Assembly: GCF_035582795.1 (NCBI RefSeq)
Contig: NC_134366.1
Coordinates: forward strand, 7,608,828 to 7,672,827
DNA from: Mycteria americana
Lineage: Eukaryota; Chordata; Aves; Ciconiiformes; Ciconiidae
DNA: 64,000 nt
Reading direction: 5' to 3'
In this document: piece by piece, positions 54,045-64,000 of the stretch
Position numbering within the stretch: position 1 is the first letter of the stretch
Layout: each line of letters starts with the position of its first letter
Notes under the pieces: generated by a model
Databases searched by the model: none
What the model was told of the DNA's origin: nothing
Seen by the model: only the letters and a program-made list of their open reading frames with translations
Translations under genes and position numbers: made by a program

Positions 54045-57000
54045 GTAAATATTCTGAGTTGATGTTATGTGTCTTCCATGTCATACTGCTGGTGCATTTT
54101 CCCAGTTTTTCTTGCTGTTTTCTTAGGAGCTTGTACAAAAATATTCATCCAAGCTGAATATCAATGAGGACGACACAGAGAATATGCTTGAAGAAATACG
54201 GTGTAAAGCAATTGAGCGTGGAACAGGAAATGAAAATTTTAAAGTGACTGGGATTGCGAGACTTGATATATATCTGCCTCGTAGAAAAGTAAGTGACATT
54301 GCAGAAAAGTCAGGATAAGTAGCTTTACTTTGATGGCCTTTTGAGTTCTAGATATTTATCTAATGCAAATATTTTCACTTAAGCTTTTTCAGGTGTTTTG
54401 TATGAGAGATCTGTGTTAGGTATATAAAATATGGGGGCAGGGGGTGTTACGTAGGTACCTTTCAGTTTCCCAGGTATGTGGGAATATCATGGCAAAGGAA
54501 TATAATATTGGGAAATCAGTAATTGTCTTCCCTTTAGGATTTAATGAGAAATTATCTTTCAGTTAAGAAAAGTAAATTAGATTTAAGTGTCTGTCTAGTT
54601 CAGTTTGATTCCTTCTGATGTAACTGTTCAGATTAGTAGTAAAGAGCAGATGTATTTTTTCAGCTGTAGAATACCTAAAGTTGAGTTACGTATGAATATC
54701 ACTGTATTACCACAGCTTTTGTTTAAATGACAGCTTTAATTTAAACAAAAAAATTCTCTTTAAGTCCAATAAGCAACTTGAACTTGGTGTCATCTTAGGC
54801 CATGTATGGCTGATGACATTGAAAAGAACTCTCTTAGCTTTTAACCGTGGCACGTGGCAGTGTTCTTACAGCGATGACATTATCCTCATGTAACTATTCC
54901 AGCCCAGGTAGCTAACTAAACTTACTTTAAAATAGGTATGTCCATTGTTTGAACTTGGAAATGAGAAGCAGGATTTTCTGTTGTGATGGTACTCGTCTGT
55001 TCTAAGTCAGGCTCCTAAAAGCTTCACAAAGATAGAATTTAATTAACTCTTGCCCTTTTAAAGCCAGGCTTCAACCTCTAGTTTCACACATAAAATATGC
55101 CAGAATAATGATGTGAATCTAATTAAATCAGTGTCAGACTGGTCACCATACCAGATTCTGTGGCTACATCTACCCTCGTCAGCTAAACGCAGGTGGGGGA
55201 CAGGCTGGCCGCTGTTCAATGGACATCCATGCTGGCAAGCTGCTAGCGTCAGCTCTGATGCAGTTTAGCCCAGGCGCCCTGGTATCCTGCCAAGCAATGC
55301 CCAGGCACAGTGTGAGGGCTGACATGGGCCAGGGACCGATCTCAAATGGCACTTTGGATACAGCTGCTCTGCTTTGAAGGTTGAGAGGATTCAACCGTAT
55401 GGATGTGAAGTGTGCTGTGCAGTTTGGTCACTGGACAGAGAGCAGGTCCTTGGTTAGGTTCTTACTAGTACAAAGCCTCTTAACTGGGAATATTTTCCCC
55501 TTAAAAACAGTCTCTAGCAAGCACAACAACTATCTCCAATCACTTCCTAGTTTTGATCATGTGCAGGAGCAGCACCTTCCCCAAAGCTGTATGTCTTCAT
55601 CCACTCTAACAGTGAAAGAGAAGTTGTTTATTTAGGTGCACTTAAAGGTTGTAGTCTTCTTATCAGCAACAGAAGTGAATGTTCACTCTGGGAAAGGGCA
55701 GAGGTTGGGTGGGTTGTTTTTTTTTTCTGAAGATGATCTTGGATAGTAACCTATACTTCAGAAGGATTTTTTTTTTTTACCCATTACTTGCAAAAACACA
55801 ACACAATCATAATTGTTCTCTCTCCCATAGTGAAAAATAATTACCAGGGAATCTGATGGGCTAAAGGGTAGAGGGTGTTAAGTGATTGCCATGCTGTTAA
55901 AACAAACAAATATTTTCATAATTCCTCTTTACAATGCTACTGGGCATAGGGGAATTAATTAATTAAAAATTCCAGTTTATCTAATCTGGGACCAGAGACA
56001 CTAATAGGAATTAATTATAACTTAGCCAGTCACAGGTGAGTGGCATAATTACAAAGCAGAGTTAAGATTGGAAGTACATAATTAAATTAGTCAGTTTAAA
56101 TTGTTTGGTTCTGAATTTAGATTTATCTAATTCTGAATCTTCTGCTGTTACAATGCTTATTTTTAGCACTGTATAGCAAGTACAAGACTCCCTACCTGGA
56201 AATTACTAATATGTATGCCCAACCATAACCCTGTTAACATGATTATTATTTGAAAAAGAAATTGTAGTTGTAGTAAAACAATTAATTAAGGAAATGTCCA
56301 AAGTATCTTGATATCATGCTTTTTTCCTTCCCTCCCCCTTTTCCCCCACCCAATATAATTACCACAGAGCAGAAAAATCCCACTGGAAACTAACTTGTTC
56401 ATCACAGGGAAGGAGCTCAGATCACAGTAAGTATAATCACCCTTGGTTCTTTTCTAATGATAGCATACTGTCATACACTACTAAAAAAAAGACAAACAGA
56501 GCACTATTTGTTCGATTTAAGCTTTTTCTTAGCAGGTATGTTTGTTCAGTATGTCTGAACAGGATGTCCAGTGTCCCTGTAGGGCAGTTCTTCATGTAAG
56601 AAGCCGCAGTTTAATAGATAGAAAACAGGAAAGTTGCAACTGTGGAAGAAGATAGCTCTCTGTAAATCCCCAGCAAGTACCTGAAAAGGCAGTAGTGATC
56701 AGTGTTCCAAAGCTGTAACTAGGCAGGTCTTCTGAACAGTGAACATGAGCTTCTCTTCCTTTGGTGTTTTTAAGCCTAATAAAACCAGATTCTTTTCTGT
56801 CTGTTTTGCTTTTTCCGTATCTGTATCCCACATTTTCCCTATGTGGTATACAAAGCTTTTTGATGATGATGTTTTACTTCTAGCAGCCTTTTATAGCAAA
56901 AGTTTTAAGCCGGTTATGAGCATACTCATTTTGAAGTTTTATTGCTATTCTAACAGAAATATTGTATAGCCTTACAAATTTATATTCATGGTTGAAATTA

Positions 57001-60000
57001 TTTATTTCACAGGATAGCACAGGAACATGCATTAAAAGAAAATGCTATCAAAATAATCATAAATAAGAAGCAACTTGACCTGGGTATGTATCTCTAGTTG
57101 AGTATACTTTTATGATAATTTTCTAGTTTACTGATTCTCGGAAGAAAAATTTCTTGCAACTCTGTTAATTTCAGAAATTCCCAAGGAATAGCAGGTATAT
57201 TTGTCAGATTCTGCTCTACAAGAAATGCAATAAATTATAATGATCAAAATTCTTAGATAGAATTAGAGCAATTGTAGGAATCCTGTAATAAATGTTGAAA
57301 ATCCATTTTTCAAGCGCTGAAACACTGAAATTGCACATTTAAGAGAAACCCTAAATTTCCTCAAAACCTATATTGTATAACAGCACATTCAAAAACTTTT
57401 TGTAATGCTTTACGCATGTTCAACTTGTCAGACATGTTGTGGAAAGTGGTGACAACAGCTTTCTCGTTATTGATGGCCTAAGCATCTGACATATTTATTT
57501 CCCTTAGAATATGTCGGAATTAGAGCCATGGAGTTGACAATAGGAACTCAAATTCTATTCCCAGTTCTTCTGTTCTGTTATTATTGTCTTGGATGATCCT
57601 GGACATGTTGTTGTTCCAGTTTTTGTCTGAAGATTGATTAACTGAAATAGAAACAATCATATTTTTTGAATGTTTTGAAAAAAGCAAGCAAAAACATACC
57701 AATCATTTAAAAAGCACTTTTAAGATGCAAGTCTGATTGTCATTTCTGAGTTTCCGCTGAATATGTCAGTAATTGGCAGCGGTTTTGGTTGAGTTCTTGA
57801 GTCTAGTAATTACTGTAGTTCTTCAGTACAGTACGAGTAAGGCAAGGGGCTGTTCAGGTTGTTTTGTTTGTGGTGGTTGTTTTTTACACACACACACACA
57901 CACACCCCCGAATGGCAGTACAATGTAAAATGGTCTCTCTTCACAAATAGAGCATTTGGATTCTATTCATCATACACTATTTTGCAGGCAAAACCCTTGA
58001 AGACCAGGGTGTAACACACAATGCAAAAGTGATGGTACTTCAACTGGAACAGAGTGATGAGGAAACTAAAAGAAAAGTTCAGGAAGAAGAACTTCAATGC
58101 AAGAAAGAAAAAGAAATAAATGACAAGATGCAAAGAACTAAGAAGGGTTTGGAAATTCTAGCGGAGAGAGGTAAGGGAGGTGGTTGAGGTTTTTTTTTTT
58201 TTTTATGGAGTGGGAGGAGATGGGTGTTCATTAATTCTTGCCCATCAAAAATTATCTTCTCAGTGGACTTTCAACATAGAAGAGTACCTGTACCATGGCT
58301 GGATTTCAGTTTATACTTTTCTAGGTTTCTACCTACTTGAAAACTGGATTTTAAGTTGACTAGAACTTCCTCTTCTACTCTAACTCTTCTTACACAACTA
58401 GAATGCTAGAAAACATCTGGTACTTTGAGAAGGATATAATATGAATCAATTATTATTTAATTGGCACTTGACAGTTAAGGGACTGATGACTCTTGAACAG
58501 GCTTTAAATTTCTTGTAGACATGAGCACAGTGGAATAAGGTATTATAAGTCATTACACACTCTTTTGTAGTTTACCTTGGATATGGCTGTGTGTAACCAT
58601 GGTTTCATTGTGCAGAACAGCTCACTTGTCAGTCTCTTCTGTAACATGGCTCTGCTGTTGTCATTGCATTTGATGTTGATTGCTGGCAACTGTGGATTAA
58701 GTTAAAGGGCTATAGTCAATTTAACAGTACTCATTTTTCAAAATGAGGTTGTGTTTGTGAATTGCATTGCTAGATGGTGAGTTTAAATCACTTCTCTATT
58801 TTATTGTTTCAAAAATCCACAAACAAGAAACTGTGAAACTGAGTATGTAATGGATTCCTGCCAAATGCAAAAATACCTGAACAAAGCTGCTTTTAACAGT
58901 CAGTGACAGCCTGTTTCTTACCATAATATCAGATTTTGAACAAATGGAGGAAGTGATTCCTTTTATGGATTTAAGGGGTACTTTCGACGCCAGTCCTTGA
59001 ATCCTGTATAGGGCCTCTTCAAGGTGTTTACCGCTAACTGTCAGTTACAGCACAATGCCAGAGTATAGAGTGGAGTCCCTAATGGGCTCACAGGCTGAAG
59101 GTTCTATGTGAAGTGTAGAAAGAATTTAACAACCCTTTTGTTTCATCTTGAGAAAAATTGCAGGGCAGAAGCTTTTAATCTCAGCAAACTCCTGCTCAAC
59201 TTTTTTGTTTACAAGAAAAGCATCTTTTCATTTTAAATCAGATGGAAATGAAAACAAAATTCATAGTTTGGTTATAAGCGTTAAAGATGTGGGGAAAGAA
59301 AAATACTGAGCTGTATTTTTTTTTTTTTTTCAGTTTTATCAACTGTGCTCAGTTGTGTTTTTCTTTATATTCTATGCTTTATTTGATAAAGCATTTCAAA
59401 TGTTATATTGTGTAAAATGTAGGTGTTTTGTCTTCTGCAAATAATTCTTTACAATTCATGTAACTTTTAATGTTGTGTCTAAATTTCTGGCTGAACAGGG
59501 CCTTTTCCTTAGTGACCTTCCTAAAAGTTCCTCACGCTTCTCTGATCAAGGCCATTTTTGGTAGGTCTGTCCAAAACACAGATGCAGCCTTTATTTGTAA
59601 TTCTGAATTTTTTTTGTTGTTTGTTTGCTTTTTTGTTTAACCGTGTACTTTTGACATAATCTTATAACAGCAGAGTTACTCTGTTGAAGGTGGTACTTAA
59701 AATTTAAACTGCTTTTTCTTATCTTTCAGAGGAGTACTTGGATCCAGATTCTGTTCCATACCTAGATATAGCTAATCAGACTGGAAGGTCAATTGAGATT
59801 CCTCCTCAAGCTAAAAAAGTAGGTAAAAGGACCTTACAAAGCTACTAAGACAGCTTTTTAAAGCTTGATTTGTGAAGCATTTCAAATATGAGATTGAAAT
59901 ACAGTCAGACTTTTTTGGGATGTAACCCTGGGTCCAGTAGATGTTTGCTTAATAGAAATAATTTTGAAATAAAATTAAAGCAGAAGTCTACAACTGGGAA

Positions 60001-63000
60001 TGCTTCAGTCATCTGGAGACAGACCTTTGTTTGCTGATCTAATTGCAGGTCTAAACTTGCACCAACCCCTGTGTGGTCCATATCTTATTTTTGTGTTTTA
60101 AGATGCTTTAACTTTGTTATAACTTGGCACTCATGTTAAATTCTGGGTGCCCTAGAACAACATGAAATAACTTGTTCACTAGGCCTCCATTTCAGTTGGA
60201 AACTTGATGAGCCTCTCAATGGGACTCTTAAAGTAGTTTTCAGATCTTTTGCACTGTGACCCCTCTCAAATTTAAATTCGTTCACCATTCAAGAAAGTAC
60301 CAGATTCTTAACTGAAAATATCTTTGGTTGGGTGCATGGATTGAATTACAGTAGGAGTGACATACCTGATGTTGGCTGCTGAAGCAGAAGAATAGGAATA
60401 GATGCTATATTTTTAAGATTGCTGGATTTTCTGAAGATAAATAAAAATCTTTACAAATACTTGGAATTACACCCTGTAACAAAAAAAATACCTCAGGAAG
60501 AAATGAGCAGGCCCCAACGTGTGCTAACTGCTGCCCTAGCTTTTTCTGAGGCAATCCTGTGTTTTCTGCATCATCTGGAGTTTCTGGATGATTGGAATCA
60601 CAACTGTCTGTTCTCACAGTGCACACTGTTCTGATGAAGTGCTGAAAGTAGTAATTCACCTGAAGAGTTAAAGCATCAAATGTTCAAGTGCACAAGATTT
60701 CATCAGTATTGAACGTGGGTGAGAAGAAATACTGCAGGTTGTTTCTATCCAGAAATATTATTTACATTTCCATTTGTCATACTGCAGGAACTAGAGTGTT
60801 TTCCTGCCACATTCAAACCCCAATTTTCAGTTCTGAGGTTTTGTAGGAGGTGAATCGTTAGGTTCTACAAGATGGTTGTAATAGCAAAGCCAAACAAACC
60901 TGGTGCTGTTGGGAAGTGTAGCACCCAGAGAAATGCTTAGCTTTTCATCACTTATTATTGAAAATCTATCTAGGGTTGCATTCTTGGTGCAATGTTTCAT
61001 GTGACAGTAACATTGACTGCTTTTAAGTAGACAATATTTAACATTAGCAGATGACAGAAAAGTATGAAGTGATGTGAAATAGTACTGCTCTTACAGAACT
61101 GATACCATGATATTCTCCTAGGAAGAACAAGGGCTCTGATGGATTACCTACATATTTCTTTCTAGTTGTATGAGTTGGGGAGGTGCAAAAAAAAGTCTCA
61201 ATCTGTTTTTTCTAGGCACTTGTGCTGGCAATGGGTTATCATGAGAAGGGCAGAGCATTAATGAAGAAGAAAGAATATGAAATAGCACTGCCATATTTGT
61301 TGGATGCTGATAAACACTTCTGGTAAGAACCTTTTTGAGTCCTTGTGTCTCTTTCCTATACTGTCAACCAAATACAGGAATGGTATTAGCTCTACCTGTG
61401 CATATAAATCGGGGCCTGTTTTGCCCGGGATTACTTTGCACCCCCTCTGCAGATGGGAAACAGCAAAGGCTCTGACTTGCAGTGACAGGTGGCTTCACTT
61501 AGAACAGCTGAAACAGATACTGCCACTGGGCAATTTAATCTTTCATATCAACATAAACAGAAACTGTCGATATTCATGTACTGGGCTATAAATTGCATTA
61601 GCTTGAGAGACAGTTACAGATACTCTTGCAATTGCTCCTGTGAAGTAGTAGTTTCTCGTAACAGGTGGAGCCGATAGCTGAGGTCAGTAATGATACCAGG
61701 GTTTCTGCAGGTAAACTACTTTCCTGTCAACAGTCAGAGCCCTGAATTGCTCTTTTGAGATCCCCAAAAGTAATATTGTCCCCATCTGTTTCTCATCTGT
61801 ATGCCCATGCAAGGAGACGGGCACAGGACTCGGCATGTTCACATGCACTAAGGAAGACTGTTTCTCGGTCCTCTCAAAGATTATGCAGGGTTTAATTCCA
61901 TTCTGCTTTTAAAGAGATGCTGTCTTAAATGGTAACAAAATGAGTGGTGACTACTGTAATTCTTTGGGATGTAGTGTTATCATTAGTGCCCCATGTATTA
62001 GTGAATGTGATGGGAGATCAGTGCTTTATTAAAGTTCCACTGACATCAGTTTGCTACATCAGGTACGGAGTGTGTGCTTTCTCAAATATGAGTATGCATA
62101 TTTCTAGCATGTTGTTTCATTAGTGTTAAAAAGTGTGGGGGGGAAAACATAAACAACCTCTCCCAAAAAAACAAAGTAATTGTTTTATTTTCCAGTGAGT
62201 GTAGCACAGAACTGCTGAATACTGTTGATAATTACGCAGTACTGCAGCTGGATATAGTGTGGTGCTACTTCCGCCTGGAGCAGCTGGACTGCCTGGATGA
62301 TGCAGAGAAAAAGCTGTCCACAGCACATAGATGCTTCCAGAGGTGCTATGGGGAGAACCATGAAAGACTTATTGATATCAAAGTATGCTGATTTTGATTT
62401 AATTAGGGTGGCTTTCCTTTTTTCCACATGTATTCAGTTATTGTTCAAGTATTACAAGACTGACTTTTAGAAGTTTAGCGTTTTCTCGTGCCGCCTCAGC
62501 CTGTGATCTAGTTGTGTAATTGTCAGCATAGTGAAAGCATTGGACCTGACACAAAGGTCATGGCAAACGTGTGTTTATATGCACAGACATCATCAGTTTT
62601 ACATGTGATACTTATCGGCATACTAAGTGTCACATTAGTGACTATGTCGTCTTTAAATGTGTAAAGTGTTCTATTGATAATGAATTGATGTTCTACCATA
62701 TGCTTCTACCCATGTGCCCCTTCCTTGCTTAAACAATTCTTCAGGGAAGCTATGGTCGTGAGAAGGTTTTATTTCTACGGCTTTACCTCCTTCAAGGGAT
62801 AGGACACTATCACAGTGGCAGAGAAAAGGAGGCTGCCGAGTATATTCAGAAGGTAAGACGCCATTAAGTAAAACTTTTGAGTCGTTCACACTAGCTCCTG
62901 TCTTTGGGCTCTGTCTTGCACCTTCTCCCTGTTCATTGCTTACTCAGAAAAATGGGGAGACTTTTTTTTTCATTTGTATGTTAGCGACAGTGTAAGTAGT

Positions 63001-63178
63001 ATCATTCTGTTCTTTCTGTATACAGGCATCTCGTTTATATGAAGAGCTGTCCATAGATCCTGATAAAGTTTATCGCCTGTCACTCCTGGGGTTCTCTGAA
63101 CAGGAAGCTCGCCTTGCCCTGCGAGCATGCCATGGGAATGTGGAGCATGCTGCCAATCTTATCACCAACAGGAGAGAG
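53928..63178 (+). CDS. NUB1: NUB1, NEDD8 ultimate buster 1, coding exons 2-11 (3' end outside the window)
   Basis: NUB1 binds NEDD8 and the ubiquitin-like FAT10 and brings them to the proteasome, lowering neddylation; it is interferon-inducible in mammals (family knowledge). Ten exons join in phase into residues 1-412 of a protein usually about 600 long. Visible parts: N-terminal MAQKKYL with a charged helical region (1-90), a ubiquitin-like domain at about 96-160, a Lys/Glu-rich coiled-coil segment at about 157-190, the conserved [13 protein letters not shown] block (207-219), [11 protein letters not shown] (232-242), a helical region with [20 protein letters not shown] (about 273-292), and the first UBA domain around [20 protein letters not shown] (about 379-398). 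The later UBA domains lie right of the window. No stop or frameshift was seen. The start ATG is two bases after the exon 2 acceptor, so exon 1 is noncoding. Confidence 0.96.
54127..54288 (+). CDS. NUB1: NUB1 exon 3
   Basis: 162 nt, residues 40-93. Contains [20 protein letters not shown], a family signature, and ends PRRK. Acceptor CTTAG, donor AAA|GTAAGT. The preceding intron is only 82 bases. Confidence 0.95.
56368..56426 (+). CDS. NUB1: NUB1 exon 4
   Basis: 59 nt, residues 94-112 plus two bases. Reads [19 protein letters not shown], the first strands of the ubiquitin-like domain. Acceptor CCACAG, donor TCACA|GTAAGT. Confidence 0.93.
57013..57083 (+). CDS. NUB1: NUB1 exon 5
   Basis: 71 nt completing Gln113 and encoding residues 114-136. 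Contains [12 protein letters not shown], the ubiquitin-like core strand. Acceptor TTTCACAG, donor CTGG|GTATGT. Confidence 0.94.
57886..57905 (+). repeat. (AC)n microsatellite
   Basis: About ten AC units, followed by a short C run, in NUB1 intron 5 about 80 bases before exon 6. Confidence 0.9.
57988..58170 (+). CDS. NUB1: NUB1 exon 6
   Basis: 183 nt completing Gly137 and encoding residues 138-197. [20 protein letters not shown] closes the ubiquitin-like fold, then a highly charged helix leads to [10 protein letters not shown]. Acceptor TTGCAG, donor GAGAG|GTAAGG. Confidence 0.95.
59730..59818 (+). CDS. NUB1: NUB1 exon 7
   Basis: 89 nt completing Glu198 and encoding residues 199-227. Contains [18 protein letters not shown]. 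Acceptor TTTCAG. The donor is AAAAAA|GTAGGT; a second GT four bases on (GTAG|GTAAAA) would shift the frame. Confidence 0.94.
61216..61322 (+). CDS. NUB1: NUB1 exon 8
   Basis: 107 nt, residues 228-262 plus two bases. Begins [20 protein letters not shown] and ends LLDADKHF. Acceptor TTCTAG, donor CTG|GTAAGA (phase 2). Confidence 0.95.
62196..62382 (+). CDS. NUB1: NUB1 exon 9
   Basis: 187 nt completing Cys263 and encoding residues 264-325. Contains [20 protein letters not shown] and CYGENHERL. Acceptor TTCCAG, donor AAA|GTATGC. Confidence 0.96.
62745..62852 (+). CDS. NUB1: NUB1 exon 10
   Basis: 108 nt, 36 codons, residues 326-361. Reads [19 protein letters not shown] and ends EYIQK. Acceptor CTTCAG, donor AAG|GTAAGA. 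Confidence 0.95.
63026..63178 (+). CDS. NUB1: NUB1 exon 11 (last one inside the window)
   Basis: 153 nt, 51 codons, residues 362-412. Encodes the first UBA domain ([20 protein letters not shown]) and ends ITNRRE. Acceptor ATACAG, donor GAG|GTATGG. The next family segment is not found in 63179-64000, which is read as intron 11. Confidence 0.95.
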
Positions 63179-64000
63179 GTATGGTGCAGTGAAAGTATTA
63201 AATCAAGGATCATATTAGTTGGGGTGTCCATAAGATCATGTTTTGTGTGACCAGCGCAATGTGGTGCTAAATTAAGGACTCGGATTACCCTGCTTTGGTT
63301 GTGTAACTAACAGTTTAACATCTGTTGCCACAAGTTTGAAACCAAAACTTAATACAATAAGCAAAGCTTTGTCCCAAAACAGATGGGATGAGAGTGCCAA
63401 AGACCTGTGGTTGTACCACAGAAGCGCATAGGAAGACTTTGCACCAGTGTTTGCTAGTCAGCAGTGCTCTGTACGGGAACAAAACCACCATGATCAAGCT
63501 GCCACTCCTGGGCTTGGCTGGTCTGAAAGACAGGAGGCTGCACAATAAAGTGCTACGAGGGCAACCGTCACGCTACACTGTCTTATGGCTTTGGACTTGG
63601 AAGATCCAGGACAGGAGAAGGATTTTTTTGTGCTGAAGTGAAGGAAGCTAAAGTGAAGTGAAGACAGTGTTGTCCAGATCTGAAGTGCCTGAAGTTGCCT
63701 TTGGTAAGCTGAGGTAGCACTTCTAGACCTCAGTCAGTGAAATGTGGACGGAGAAGGGCTGAACAGAACTCCTCGGCTACATGCCCAGTTCTGACTGTAT
63801 GTCCTTGGCAAGTCTTGTCTACAGGCCCATCTGCCAAACGGGTTTATCGCTTACCACACAGGGCCTATAATAGCTGTGATAGCATAAGATCCGATCTGCA
63901 GAGACTGCGGAGCGGAAGTATGGCAACAGTGCTAGCTCATGGAAATGCAACTTTATTTAGTAACGAGTGTCTGGCAGCACAGTCTGTATTTAAAAAAAAA

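Larger units (their letters stand above)
50578..64000 (+). other. NUB1 introns 1-11
   Basis: Introns: 50578-53926, 54045-54126, 54289-56367, 56427-57012, 57084-57987, 58171-59729, 59819-61215, 61323-62195, 62383-62744, 62853-63025 and 63179 onward. They hold a perfect inverted repeat (53741-53769), a CA microsatellite (57886-57905), T runs near 58190 and 59320, and no recognised transposon or RNA gene. Confidence 0.8.

Noticed and set aside
63388-63636. 82-codon plus-strand frame in NUB1 intron 11
   Set aside because: Does not match the next NUB1 segment, has no splice support, and begins well after the exon 11 donor.

Overview
This is vertebrate nuclear DNA, most likely from a bird. It has long AT-rich introns with canonical GT/AG splice sites, two CpG islands at promoters, very few repeats, and two 5'-truncated CR1 (chicken repeat 1) LINE copies as the only clear transposons. 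Most open frames are chance frames. The real coding sequence comes as short exons, joined here by splice site, reading phase and protein family likeness.

Layout. (1) Positions 1-29532, minus strand: fifteen exons of XYLB (xylulokinase, an FGGY-family sugar kinase). They run from the start codon at 29532 inside a CpG island down to 2383 and encode about 426 residues. The C-terminal exons lie beyond the left edge. A sense-oriented CR1 fragment sits in intron 6. (2) Positions 29870-39959: an intergenic stretch of about 10 kb with only simple repeats. (3) Positions 39960-45025, plus strand: a two-exon gene for a 266-residue protein resembling the uncharacterised human protein C9orf152, with poly(A) signals downstream. 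(4) Positions 46900-48043, minus strand: a CR1 copy whose partial reverse transcriptase frame is open for 351 codons. (5) From about 50370, plus strand: a CpG-island promoter and ten coding exons of NUB1 (NEDD8 ultimate buster 1), from the start codon at 53928 to residue 412 at 63178. The rest lies beyond the right edge.

XYLB and NUB1 point away from each other and do unrelated jobs: pentose/glucuronate metabolism and proteasomal delivery of NEDD8/FAT10. The C9orf152-like gene between them has no known function. No operon, CRISPR array, mobile cassette or other new multi-gene system is visible. The most interesting item is the uncharacterised gene between XYLB and NUB1.

Gene names come from recognising protein families by eye; no database search was run. 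Exon ends come from reading splice sites and checking that phases join. Transcription starts and UTR limits are not resolved.
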